Shown here one piece after another: positions 17,101-24,243 of a DNA stretch of 33,168 bases; the stretch's first letter is position 1; each line of letters starts with the position of its first letter. The stretch comes from Sandaracinaceae bacterium (GTDB taxonomy: Bacteria > Myxococcota_A > Polyangia > Polyangiales > Sandaracinaceae). The notes beneath the pieces were generated by a model that saw only the letters and a list, made by a program, of their open reading frames with translations, was not told where the DNA came from and did not search any database. The DNA lies in NCBI GenBank assembly GCA_004213565.1, contig SHBB01000019.1, forward strand, positions 1 to 33,168. The letters are read 5' to 3'. The translations under genes were made by a program, and so were the position numbers.

Positions 17101-18392
17101 ACTCCGTCCAGGCGTTCGAGGCGCACGAGGGGCGTGAGCAGATCCTGCGCGCGCTGGGGCGTCGCAAGGAGCAGCGCAACGAGCTGGAGGCCCTCCGCGC
17201 CCTGGCCGAGCGCTCGCGCGACTCGCACCAGATCGCGATCGCGTTCAGCCGGCTGGCGCGCTTCGACCTCGACGCGGCGCGGCCGACCGGCGTCGACGCG
17301 CTCCTCCGACGCGCGCTCGACGCGGCCATCCAGGGCGAAGACAAGGCCTCGGAGATCGAGGCGCTGCGCCTGCTCGGACAGCTCCGCCGTGACCAGGGTG
17401 ATACGCAGGGCGCGATCGAGGCCCTGGACCGCGCCCTGGCGCGCGCCGGGAGAGACGTCGACTTCCTGAGCGCGCGCGGCCAGACCCTCGTGCAGAAGGC
17501 GATCCTCCTCTGGCGCTCGGGCCGGGTCGACGACTCGCTGGAGGCGGGCGCGGAGGCGGTGGCGATCTTCCGGCGCCTCGGTCTGAAGGGCCACGAGGCG
17601 CACGCCCTCTCGAGCCTCGGCGTCGCGCTCGCGCACAAGGGGAGCTTCGAGGACGCCATCGCCATGATGCGCGCGTCGATCCTCCTCGACCGCGAGATCG
17701 GCGACCGGCTCCACCTGGGGCGGAAGGTGTCGAACGTGGGCCAGCTCTACGCGGAGCTCGGCGACGTGGACAACGCCATCGGGTTCCTGCAGCGCGCCCT
17801 CGACGTCTTCGAGCTGGTCGACGATCAGTCCGGGCAGTCGGACACCCTCTGCGCGATGGCCGAGCTCCTCGCGGAGCAGGTCGGCGACCTGGAGGCCGCG
17901 GACGGAGTGCTCTCCGACGCGCGCTCTCTCGCCGAGCGAATTCAAGATCCCTATGATCTCGCGCACGTGGGGCTCGTGGAGGCCGGCCTGTGGATCCATC
18001 GCGACGAGCCCCGGCGCGCGGAGCGTCTGGCGAAGGAGGCCGCGTCTCACGCGCGCGCCGCGGGAGCGCGGGGCTACGAGCTGCTCGCGATGGCGGCCCG
18101 CTCCGACGCGCTCTCCCGGCTCGACGAGCTCGACGAGGCGCGCCGCGTCGCGACGGACGTGCTCCGGAACGCCCGCGACCGCTCCGACGTCGAGCGCGCC
18201 GAGCGCGTCTACTATCAGGTCGCCGTCGCGCTCGCGCGTTGCAGCGAGCCCCGGGAGGCCGAGCGCGCGCTCGCCAACGCCCGCGCCGTGGTCGACGCCC
18301 GGCTCGAGCACATCCGGGATCCTCGCCTCCGCACCCTCTACGTCGAGTCGAAGTGGGTGAAGTCCATCCGGCGGGACCTACCGATCGCCTGA
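14163..18392 (+). CDS. Ser/Thr kinase - degenerate cyclase-like - ATPase - TPR protein
   Basis: 1409 residues from GTG. Kinase domain (about 14-290): glycine loop GAGGMAEVF (22-30), K47, HRDVSPQN (D153), DFG (D171) and 'MSPEQARG', so catalytically complete. About 345-525 resembles a class III nucleotide cyclase: 'DDPLHAVRLAMDVLDAF', 'ASIGLSRGVVATVRAPNGRLRYQPLEG' and 'ARELGDHGESEEILATGEVFRL' follow the cyclase order. The first metal-binding Asp region reads VVVVHGRLRGE without the Asp, so it is probably a pseudo-cyclase sensor. Next comes a STAND-like ATPase with Walker A GELGVGKS (577-584) and a Walker B VWVDALQFTD in which the usual second Asp is Ala. TPR-like repeats run from about 930 to the end. 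It is likely cytoplasmic. The patatin gene follows after 3 bases. Confidence 0.9.
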   Translation: MPTPSTPPPESLGRYRVVRRLGAGGMAEVFLAKSTGAEGIEKILVVKRVLPTFARSPKFISMFVDEAKVAMRLNHPNIVQVYAFEQVRDEFLLAMEFVDGLDLGRLISGARRQGRAIPPGLAAYVVSEMAKGLDYAHNRKDESGVPMDIVHRDVSPQNVLLSYDGIVKIADFGIARARLVSEETGVIKGKFSYMSPEQARGQRVDRRSDVYSIGVLFAELLMNRVMYPGQQGMEVLEKVRDGKLTLPRQVNRDCPPELDEIVRRATAYDREERYQTARSLAGALSRWLHGQEEILDALDLEQFINEIAPREVTSPDGPTGGRTSGTAETHASLPHAAGRELRERRNVVVVHGRLRGEAEITGVERTGRSISDQAVRVLDDIAYKYHAILDWPDGQGKRSFRLLIGLGRVSVDDPLHAVRLAMDVLDAFEGLSADLLVPLTASIGLSRGVVATVRAPNGRLRYQPLEGVFEVARELGDHGESEEILATGEVFRLARRAFSFDERDVREITVTGTQAGPRRFRAYRLRGARTREERAAEALAVAGQVGLFGRSMEIQALVDAYEELVRDQQSAYFCIGGELGVGKSALVAAAIEAFEPTPRLLRIECVFGSSEVPYGAVAELVREACDIPEDASGEEARRKLTDKLEGILPRDVRATARDALEPLIAPVASEDPGDRSAGLIRAVRALLAGLADQGPLVVWVDALQFTDTPSLQLMARLMAQSYPVPLMVVLSTRAEERVDELLGGVPRIDLEELDADDRVSLVAARFGGAEVPREVQDKIVHRAGGNPFFLIELIDALLERDVVRIEGEGDARRVVRRSGAAFALPTTLEDVIAARLAELPEHERHALRWLAVTGPGLRLSELRTLTGENLESDLGALAERGLVQERAGGVLFFPSAVVRHVAYESIDSSDRVRMHRMMANYLTALDAVPPARLAHHREQAGDRSGAANAYLAAAQGAHLMYSHEDAMRFYGRALSLVAPDSVQAFEAHEGREQILRALGRRKEQRNELEALRALAERSRDSHQIAIAFSRLARFDLDAARPTGVDALLRRALDAAIQGEDKASEIEALRLLGQLRRDQGDTQGAIEALDRALARAGRDVDFLSARGQTLVQKAILLWRSGRVDDSLEAGAEAVAIFRRLGLKGHEAHALSSLGVALAHKGSFEDAIAMMRASILLDREIGDRLHLGRKVSNVGQLYAELGDVDNAIGFLQRALDVFELVDDQSGQSDTLCAMAELLAEQVGDLEAADGVLSDARSLAERIQDPYDLAHVGLVEAGLWIHRDEPRRAERLAKEAASHARAAGARGYELLAMAARSDALSRLDELDEARRVATDVLRNARDRSDVERAERVYYQVAVALARCSEPREAERALANARAVVDARLEHIRDPRLRTLYVESKWVKSIRRDLPIA

Positions 18393-18395
18393 CCG

Positions 18396-19562
18396 ATGCT
18401 CGCGCTGGTGATGAGCGGGGGAGGGGCGCGAGGCGCCTACGAGGTGGGCGTCCTGTCGTATCTCTACGGGCAGCTCGCCGGGCAGCGACCGCCCGCCTTC
18501 GACATCGTGAGCGGCACCAGCGTCGGGGCGATCAACGGCGCCTTCCTCGCCTCGGTCGCGCACGATCCAGTGCCCGGCGTCCGCCGCCTGCTCGAGGTGT
18601 GGCGCGAGCTCGAGATGCCTCACGTGCTCGGGTTCAACATGGTGCAGGCGCAGCGCCTCCACCGGGTGCTGCTCGGGGGGCGGAAGGGCGCGGGGCTCTT
18701 CGACGCGTCCCCGATGACCGACATCATCCGCTCGGAGATCCACTACCGGCAGATCGCTCGCAACATCCGCAGCGGGCACCTCCGGGCGCTGACGGTGACC
18801 GCTACGCACGTCCCGACCGGGCAGCCGACCGTCTTCGTCGACAAGCACCCCAGCGTGGCGCTCCCGCAGCTCTCGGCGCGCAACGTCGTGGTGCGCACCG
18901 CCCACGTGATGCCGTACCACGTGCTCGCATCGGCAGCGATACCGATCCTCTTCCCCCCGGTGTTCATCCGGACCGACCTCTACTGCGACGGCGGGCTCCG
19001 CCTCAACACCCCGCTCGGGCCCGCCATCCGGCTGGGAGCGGACCGCGTCCTCGTGATCGGCATGACCGGCGAGAGCAACGAGCGGGTGGAGATCCCCCCC
19101 GACCGCTTCCCGGGCCTGCCGTTCTTGCTGGGCAAGGTCCTCGACGCGTTCCTGCTCGATCACGTCAACCTGGACGTCGAGGAGCTCGAGCGGGTCAACC
19201 TGTTGCTGAAGGACGGGATCGCCGCGTTCGGCCCCGAGTTCCTGGAGAAGCTGAACGCCGAGGCCGCCAAGCGGGGACACCCGCCTCGCCGACTCGTCGA
19301 GTCGCTCGTCATCCGACCGAGTCGGGACATGGGCGAGATGGCCGCCGACTACCTTCGCCGCGAGCGGGTGGCGATCCGCCGGAAGCTCGGCCGCGCGTTC
19401 CTGCGCCTCATGGACGTCGGAGAGGGCGCCGACTCTGCCGACATGGCGAGCTATCTGCTCTTCGACGGCGGCTTCGCGTCCGAGCTCATCGACCTCGGCT
19501 GGGCGGACGCCGCGGCCCGACACGACGAGCTGGAGGCGTTCCTGGGCCTCGGAGCCCCGTGA
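18396..19562 (+). CDS. Patatin-like phospholipase
   Basis: 388 residues. The catalytic dyad is intact: oxyanion loop GGGARG (8-13), nucleophile in GTSVG (S42) and the Asp in CDGGLRLNTPLGPAI (D198). The N-terminus starts directly at the first strand, so there is no signal peptide, and the enzyme should act from the cytoplasm or at the inner leaflet. It hydrolyses acyl esters of phospholipids or other lipids. About 130 residues after the patatin core carry basic helices ('YLRRERVAIRRKLGRAFLRL') that could bind membranes. Only 3 bases separate it from the kinase gene, so the kinase and the lipase are probably one transcriptional unit and may be functionally linked. Confidence 0.93.
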   Translation: MLALVMSGGGARGAYEVGVLSYLYGQLAGQRPPAFDIVSGTSVGAINGAFLASVAHDPVPGVRRLLEVWRELEMPHVLGFNMVQAQRLHRVLLGGRKGAGLFDASPMTDIIRSEIHYRQIARNIRSGHLRALTVTATHVPTGQPTVFVDKHPSVALPQLSARNVVVRTAHVMPYHVLASAAIPILFPPVFIRTDLYCDGGLRLNTPLGPAIRLGADRVLVIGMTGESNERVEIPPDRFPGLPFLLGKVLDAFLLDHVNLDVEELERVNLLLKDGIAAFGPEFLEKLNAEAAKRGHPPRRLVESLVIRPSRDMGEMAADYLRRERVAIRRKLGRAFLRLMDVGEGADSADMASYLLFDGGFASELIDLGWADAAARHDELEAFLGLGAP

Positions 19563-19593
19563 TCCCCAAGGCATGGGGAGAGGCTGGGACAAA

Positions 19594-19604
19594 TTGTGGA
19601 TAGA
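19594..19604 (+). repeat. Direct repeat copy 1 (ttgtggataga), DnaA-box-like
   Basis: An 11-base word repeated at 19662-19672. Its reverse complement contains CTATCCACA, one base from the DnaA box TTATCCACA. It lies in the intergenic stretch after the patatin gene. Confidence 0.5.
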
Positions 19605-19634
19605 TCTCTCCAAGCCTTCGAGACCACGGCCAAA

Positions 19635-19662
19635 TCGACAGAATCGGAGCCTGTGCTATCGT
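19635..19662 (+). promoter_or_regulatory. Candidate promoter of the TPR-like protein gene
   Basis: TCGACA (19635-19640) and TATCGT (19657-19662) are 16 bases apart and resemble -35 and -10 elements. A start near 19669 would give a short leader to the ATG at 19691. It would also place the second ttgtggataga repeat on the start point, where a bound protein could block transcription. Confidence 0.4.
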
Positions 19663-19672
19663 TGTGGATAGA
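19662..19672 (+). repeat. Direct repeat copy 2 (ttgtggataga), DnaA-box-like
   Basis: Second copy of the 11-base word, 68 bases after the first. It overlaps the last base of the candidate -10 box and the predicted transcription start. Confidence 0.5.
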
Positions 19673-19690
19673 GGTATCAAAGAGCGTGTC

Positions 19691-20434
19691 ATGCCTCCTC
19701 TGAAAGTGGTCTCGAGTTCGCCCTCACCCGAGGAGTGCCTGCGGGAGGCTCTTCAGGCGGAGAGCCCCAGCCTGCGGGCGTCATTCGCCGAGCAGGGCCT
19801 CGCCACGGAGGGAGGCCTCGAACCTGATACCGAAGTGCTCTTGCTACGCCAGCTCTACCTGGCGCGGCTCGATACGCATCGATTTCGCGACGCGGCGGAC
19901 ATCGCCCTGCGCATGACCCGCCTCGGCCCGCTGAAGGACGTCGCGCATCACGACGCGAGCCGCGCCTTCGCGGCGCTGGGAGATCTGGACGAGGCCATCT
20001 CGCAGCAGCGCCTCGCCGCGCGCGCGGCGCCTCCCGATCGCAGAAGCTTCCAGTGGTGGTCGCTCGCGACGCTGCTCCAGCACGGCGATCGACGCGACGC
20101 GGCCATTCGCGCGCTCCGCCGCGGCGAGCGCTGGGCTCACGAGGACCGACCGCTCCTGCGTGCCCACCGCGCGTGGCTCCGCCTCGAGGCGGGCCAGGTC
20201 CCCTCGCAGCTCGAGTCCATCTGCGACGAGCTGGAGCGCTCGCGCGGCGGCAAGGGCTACGGCCAGCTCGTCCTCGGCATGATCCGCCATCGCCTCGGCG
20301 ACCCCCGCCGCGCCGCGGTCCACCTCCGCGCCTTCCTCCGCCGCAACGCCTCCGCCGACCACGCCAAGGCCATCACGCTCCGCGAAGAGCTGCGCTGCGC
20401 CCGCGAGACCCTCGCCGTCATCGAGTCGGACTGA
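19691..20434 (+). CDS. Hypothetical TPR-like protein
   Basis: 247 residues, no signal peptide, no catalytic motif recognised. The sequence is almost all amphipathic helices, with TPR-like stretches such as 'ASRAFAALGDLDEAISQQRLAARAAP' and 'QLVLGMIRHRLGDPRRAAVHLRAFL', pointing to a small helical-repeat scaffold. I chose the ATG at 19691 because AAAGAG stands 6 bases before it. The frame could also start at a GTG at 19664, but this would lie inside the predicted promoter. The gene stands alone: the patatin gene is 128 bases upstream, and a convergent glycosyltransferase gene ends 17 bases downstream. Codon use is like the neighbours. Confidence 0.75.
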   Translation: MPPLKVVSSSPSPEECLREALQAESPSLRASFAEQGLATEGGLEPDTEVLLLRQLYLARLDTHRFRDAADIALRMTRLGPLKDVAHHDASRAFAALGDLDEAISQQRLAARAAPPDRRSFQWWSLATLLQHGDRRDAAIRALRRGERWAHEDRPLLRAHRAWLRLEAGQVPSQLESICDELERSRGGKGYGQLVLGMIRHRLGDPRRAAVHLRAFLRRNASADHAKAITLREELRCARETLAVIESD

Positions 20435-20454
20435 CGCTCGAGTGCTCGAGGTCA
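20432..20454. terminator. Palindrome joining two convergent stop codons, possible bidirectional terminator
   Basis: TGACgCTCGAG (20432-20442), a 2-base spacer and CTCGAGGTCA (20445-20454) form a near-perfect hairpin. One arm contains the TGA of the plus-strand gene and the other the TGA of the minus-strand gene. There is no T-tract on either side, so termination strength is uncertain. Confidence 0.4.
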
Positions 20455-21294
20455 GCGGCCGCTCTTCGACCTACCGGGCCACTTGAGACGGAGCAGCGCC
20501 TGGTAGCGTTCGACGTCCGTGCGTCGCGCCATGTACTCCCGGTCGAACGGCGTCTTCGCGTGGAGAATCGACAGGCGGGCGTCGAAGACGACCTCGAGTC
20601 GGCCGAGCGCGCGCCCGAAGAAGTCGGCGTGCTCCACGAGCTTCAGCTGCTCGTCCCAGCCCACAGCCCGCACCCGCTCGGTGCGCGCGACGAAGAAGTT
20701 CCGTACGACCTCCCTGCGCGGCAGGCCGCCAATCTCTCCGTCGACCGGCGCTCCGGTGGCGCCGAGCGCGCGGCGATGAGCCACGTCGACGCACCGGTGG
20801 AGCGGGAGATCGATGACCCGGCCCCCCGCGATGTCGATCTCGGGGTGGCGGCGGAGCGTCTCGAGCGTCTGGGTGATCCTGGTGCCGCGCCAGAATATGA
20901 AGTCGTCGTCGGCGAGGAGGAAGTAGGGCGTGTCGACGGCCTCGAGGGCCCGGTTGCGACCGGCCGAGAGGCCGACGTCGTATGGGAGCCTCATGGTGCG
21001 GGCGCCCTCCGGTTCGGAGGGGGTCCGGCTGTCGTCGGCGACCAAGATCCGCGGGCTCGTGAGCCGTCGGTGCGCGCTCCGGACGAGCCGCGCGATCACC
21101 TCGGGACGCTCATGTGTCTTCACCACGATCGTACAGTCCTCGGCGTGTGGCTCTCGCGGCGCGAGGGCGTCCAGCCGCGCCTGTACGGCGAGCTGCATCC
21201 GGATGAGCGCGTCGTACGCTGGCGCGGCCACCGCGCGCACGCCGGGGCGCGTCAGGAAACGGGCTGCCGTTTTCTCGAGGCTGGCGCGGCGCAC
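20452..21294 (-). CDS. Glycosyltransferase resembling beta-1,4-N-acetylgalactosaminyltransferase (GT12-like)
   Basis: 280 residues from a GTG. The core reads as a GT-A fold: TIVVKTHERPEVIARL, ILVADDSR, GLSAGRNRALE and the metal-binding triplet in LLADDDFIF (DDD at 129-131). Beyond the general GT2 pattern, VVRNFFVARTERVRAVGWDE, VEHADFF and a late His (H245) follow, in the same order, the blocks of animal B4GALNT1/2 (GM2/GD2 synthase; 'VADDS', 'GRN', 'DDDF', 'NFF.AR...R.VG.D', 'H..FF'), which belong to CAZy family GT12. It likely moves GalNAc or a related sugar. No membrane anchor is obvious; a mildly hydrophobic N-terminal helix is present. The start is uncertain: the open frame extends upstream, and another possible start is an internal ATG. 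The family likeness is from memory of the animal sequences. Confidence 0.78.
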   Translation of the reverse strand: MRRASLEKTAARFLTRPGVRAVAAPAYDALIRMQLAVQARLDALAPREPHAEDCTIVVKTHERPEVIARLVRSAHRRLTSPRILVADDSRTPSEPEGARTMRLPYDVGLSAGRNRALEAVDTPYFLLADDDFIFWRGTRITQTLETLRRHPEIDIAGGRVIDLPLHRCVDVAHRRALGATGAPVDGEIGGLPRREVVRNFFVARTERVRAVGWDEQLKLVEHADFFGRALGRLEVVFDARLSILHAKTPFDREYMARRTDVERYQALLRLKWPGRSKSGR

Positions 21295-21407
21295 GCTTCG
21301 AGCGTGACACAGGACGCCTGACAGCGGGGCGTAAGGGGCGGCCCCACCTTCTATCGCGGCCTCTCCTCCTGTAGATTGCCGGCGCCGCGGCGCGGGGGAT
21401 GGCGCGC

Positions 21408-21417
21408 GGGAGGAGGA
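21408..21417 (+). promoter_or_regulatory. Strong ribosome binding site of the Cys-rich lipoprotein gene
   Basis: GGGAGGAGGA ends 3 bases before the ATG at 21421. It is the strongest Shine-Dalgarno in the window and settles the start over an in-frame ATG at 21376. Confidence 0.7.
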
Positions 21418-21420
21418 ACG

Positions 21421-22851
21421 ATGAGGCAGCTTGGCTTGATGGTAGCCGTCGCGATGATCGGCGTATGCGCCGCCTGTGGGGAGTCCCACGGCACGGGCGA
21501 CGACGCGGGCACGATGATCACGTTCGACGCCACGCTCCCCGACACCGGCCCGGGCGATCTCTGCGGCAACGGTCGACTCGACCCCGGCGAGCGGTGCGAT
21601 GACGGCAACACCACCCCCGGGGACGGCTGCGACGCCGAGTGCGTGCGGGAGCCCTTCTGCGGGGACAGCGAGGTCACCGGCGACGAGGCCTGCGACGACG
21701 GAAACAACCGATCCGGAGATGGCTGCAGGAGCGACTGCCGGAGCGATGAGTCGTGCGGCAACGGCATCGTCGACCACGCGGCCGGCGAGCTCTGCGACGG
21801 CTCCCCCACCTGCGGCGCCGACTGCATGACCGTCACGGGCTGCGGCGACGGAACCGTGACGGAGCCCGAGGTCTGCGACGACAGCAACCTCGAGCGCTGG
21901 GACGGCTGCGACGCCGCGTGCCAGGAGGAGATCGTCCTCGTGATGAGCTCGCTCGGCCTCGGCGGTCGGAGCGACGGCTGTGACTTCAACGGGGACGGCA
22001 GCCCCGACAACGCCTTCGCGCGGGCGCTCGGGCTGCTCGCCACGGCGATCGGGCCCCTCATCGAGCAGCAGATCGAGAGCGGTGACCTGATCCTCTTGCT
22101 CGGCATGCTCGGGCTCGACGACCGAGCCGGGGTGAACGACGACGACTTCCGGATCGCGTGGATGGTGGGCGAAGACGCCGACATGGATCCCGACAACAAC
22201 TTCGGCGGCGCCGGCCAGTTCCGGGTCACCTCGGACGCGCTCGGGCCCGACGGCGCGCCTCTGACCTCCATCCAGAGCCAGATCGTGAGCAACACCCTCA
22301 CCGGCGGCCCCGAGGACATCCCGCTCCCGATCGGCTTCCTCCCGATCGAGCTCCGGCAGGGGCGTATCGAAGGCACCACGGTGCCTGACGCGGGAGAGCT
22401 CTTCCGCATCGACGACGGCCTGCTGTGCGGCGGGATCCCGCTCAACCTGCTGGCGCTGCTCGGAGGCTTCGTCGGAGACATGCTCGAGACGGATCCCCCC
22501 TGCGATGGCGGCGACCCGGCGACGCTGCTCGACCTGATCATCGCGGGCGGCGAGGCGACGGCGAACTTCGGGGGCATGATGTTCCCCCTCCGGTTCGTGG
22601 CGACCCCGCCCGATCTGGACCTCGATGGTGACGGCCTCGAGGGCTTCACCATCACCTCCGATGGTCCCTCCGGCTGCCAGCCCGTCGTTACGGGCTGCGT
22701 GGACGGCGACGGGATGACGATCGATGGGCGTGGCTGCTTCTCCGATCCGCGGATCGGGGACGGGCACTCGGCGGCGTTCACCTTCAGCGCGATCCGCGGT
22801 GAGACGCTCGGGATCTCGGGAGGCACGGGCGGCCCGATGCCCGGCATGTGA
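21421..22851 (+). CDS. Cys-rich lipoprotein with myxobacterial disulfide repeats
   Basis: 476 residues. The signal peptide ends in VCAAC (lipid Cys at 19), a slightly unusual lipobox because -3 is Cys. After a short spacer there are four Cys-rich modules of the DUF4215/myxo-disulfide type (CGNGRLDPGERCDDGN, CGDSEVTGDEACDDGN, CGNGIVDHAAGELCDG, CGDGTVTEPEVCDDSN), between about 45 and 180. The third is irregular. The remaining ~300 residues are acidic, with Asp-rich Ca-type loops (DFNGDGSPDN, DLDLDGDGLEG) and no recognised enzyme motif. It is an outer-surface or periplasmic protein of unknown role. It is divergent from the glycosyltransferase gene with 126 bases between, in which no convincing operator is seen. 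Confidence 0.88.
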   Translation: MRQLGLMVAVAMIGVCAACGESHGTGDDAGTMITFDATLPDTGPGDLCGNGRLDPGERCDDGNTTPGDGCDAECVREPFCGDSEVTGDEACDDGNNRSGDGCRSDCRSDESCGNGIVDHAAGELCDGSPTCGADCMTVTGCGDGTVTEPEVCDDSNLERWDGCDAACQEEIVLVMSSLGLGGRSDGCDFNGDGSPDNAFARALGLLATAIGPLIEQQIESGDLILLLGMLGLDDRAGVNDDDFRIAWMVGEDADMDPDNNFGGAGQFRVTSDALGPDGAPLTSIQSQIVSNTLTGGPEDIPLPIGFLPIELRQGRIEGTTVPDAGELFRIDDGLLCGGIPLNLLALLGGFVGDMLETDPPCDGGDPATLLDLIIAGGEATANFGGMMFPLRFVATPPDLDLDGDGLEGFTITSDGPSGCQPVVTGCVDGDGMTIDGRGCFSDPRIGDGHSAAFTFSAIRGETLGISGGTGGPMPGM

Positions 22852-22860
22852 GGCCTGGAG

Positions 22861-22877
22861 CGCCAGTCGAGCTGGCG
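22861..22877 (+). terminator. Weak terminator-like hairpin after the Cys-rich lipoprotein gene
   Basis: CGCCAG and CTGGCG with a 5-base loop lie 10 bases past the stop. There is no T-tract. It separates this gene from the operon that begins at 22945. Confidence 0.25.
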
Positions 22878-22944
22878 GGCCCCGTGTTCCACCCCATGGT
22901 TCCGGTGGTTTCGAACGGACGGGCGCGCTAGCCTCGCGGGCCTC

Positions 22945-24243
22945 ATGACGGGGGAGTCGCAGTCATCCGAGCTCGACGCCGCCTGGGCAGCTTGGCTGTC
23001 CGGGCAGCGTGATGAAGCGATCCGTCGGTGCACGGCGATCCTGGAGGCCTCCTCCGGGCAGCTCGGCGCGGCCCTGCTGCTGGTGGAGTTGCTGGTCGAG
23101 GCGGGCGCCAAGCCCGACGATCGCGTGTCCCGGCGACTGGTCGACGCGTTCACCGCGCGGGGTGACCTGCCGCGCGCGGTGGTCGCCGCGCACACGCTGA
23201 CCGAGGCGGGCAAGAAGAAGGCTCTCCGCGGCATCGCGGCCACCTTCGGGCACGGGTCGAAGCGCGTGGCCGACGTGGCGCCAGCCCCTCCGCCGCTGCC
23301 CGCTCCCGAGGCCGCCGACCTGTCGAGCGTGTCCGGCGCCGCGCTCCTCGAACGCGCGGCGGAGGCCCTCGCCGGGCTCGACGTGGGAGAGATCGACACC
23401 ACCCGACCCGTGCCGCGTCTGCCTCTGTTCGGGGCCCTGTCGCCGCCCGCGCTCCAGCAGCTCCTCTCGGTCTGGGAGATCCGCTCGCTCGCCGAGGGGG
23501 AAGCCGCGATCGAAGAGGGCACGGAGGGACGGGACGCCTTCGTGGTGGTCCGCGGACATCTGCGCGCCCAGCGAGGCGCCGGCGACGAGGCGGTGACGCT
23601 CGCCGAGCTCGGCCCGGGAGCGCTCTTCGGCGAGATGGCGCTCGTGAGCGAGGCGCCACGCGCCGCCTCCGTCGTGGCCGCCGAGCCGGTGCAGCTGTTG
23701 GTCGCGGGGCGCGACGCGCTCGAGCGCCTCGCCGCCAAGACGCCCGTCATCGGCCAGCAGCTCTCCGAGTTCTGCCGCGCCCGGATGGTGTCCAACCTGA
23801 TTCGGCACAGCCCCATCCTCGCGGCCGTGGGCGCGAGCGAGCGCGCGAGCCTGATGGCGCGCTTCGAGACCCGCCGCTTCAAGCCGGGGGAGCGCCTCAT
23901 CACGCACGAGCAGGAGCCGGAGGGCCTCTTCCTGGTGGCGAGCGGGAGCGTGAAGGTCGTCGGGCGCGACGGGGACGGCGACGAGCTGCAGATCGCGGAG
24001 CTCGGCCCGGGCGACGTCGTCGGAGAGATCAGCCTCGTGCTCCGCCGCCCGGCCACGGCCGACGTCATCGCGACGCATCAGACGGTGGCGCTAGAGCTGG
24101 CGGCTGAGCAATTCCGCGAGGCCATCCGCGAGCATCCGTCCCTGCTGAGTGAACTCTACGAGCTCGCCACGAAACGAGAGGACGAGATGCGAACCGTGGT
24201 TGCGCAGGAAGCCCTCGACGTGGAAGAGGTGGTGCTGTTGTGA
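22945..24243 (+). CDS. Double cyclic-nucleotide-binding domain protein
   Basis: 432 residues. About 10-105 is TPR-like helices, 110-125 a Pro/Ala linker, and 160-280 and 290-405 are two cNMP-binding domains in tandem. The first has a complete phosphate cassette (FGEMALVSEAPRAAS, with Arg239). In the second (VGEISLVLRRPATADV) the position of this Arg is Ala, so it may not bind cyclic nucleotide. There is no DNA-binding helix-turn-helix and no kinase domain, so it is a cytoplasmic sensor acting through protein contacts. Its last codon overlaps the GTG of the HprK-like gene (GTGA), placing it at the head of the peptide-maturation operon as a possible regulator. No clear Shine-Dalgarno precedes the ATG. 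Confidence 0.88.
   Translation: MTGESQSSELDAAWAAWLSGQRDEAIRRCTAILEASSGQLGAALLLVELLVEAGAKPDDRVSRRLVDAFTARGDLPRAVVAAHTLTEAGKKKALRGIAATFGHGSKRVADVAPAPPPLPAPEAADLSSVSGAALLERAAEALAGLDVGEIDTTRPVPRLPLFGALSPPALQQLLSVWEIRSLAEGEAAIEEGTEGRDAFVVVRGHLRAQRGAGDEAVTLAELGPGALFGEMALVSEAPRAASVVAAEPVQLLVAGRDALERLAAKTPVIGQQLSEFCRARMVSNLIRHSPILAAVGASERASLMARFETRRFKPGERLITHEQEPEGLFLVASGSVKVVGRDGDGDELQIAELGPGDVVGEISLVLRRPATADVIATHQTVALELAAEQFREAIREHPSLLSELYELATKREDEMRTVVAQEALDVEEVVLL

Noticed and set aside
14148-18311. A 1387-codon open frame on the minus strand opposite the second kinase
   Set aside because: It is the shadow of a real gene in very GC-rich DNA: Arg/Ala/Glu/Val/Leu-dominated, no domain, and the plus strand carries unmistakable kinase and P-loop motifs. 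The same reasoning removes the long minus-strand frames at 3915-6833 and 7373-9724.
19594-19672. Chromosomal replication origin
   Set aside because: There are only two imperfect DnaA-box-like words, no AT-rich unwinding stretch and no dnaA, dnaN or gidA gene nearby.
20452-22767. A 771-codon minus-strand reading of the glycosyltransferase frame extending across the Cys-rich lipoprotein gene
   Set aside because: Only the part up to about 21294 resembles a protein family; upstream it is the reverse shadow of the lipoprotein gene, which has a strong ribosome binding site and signal peptide.
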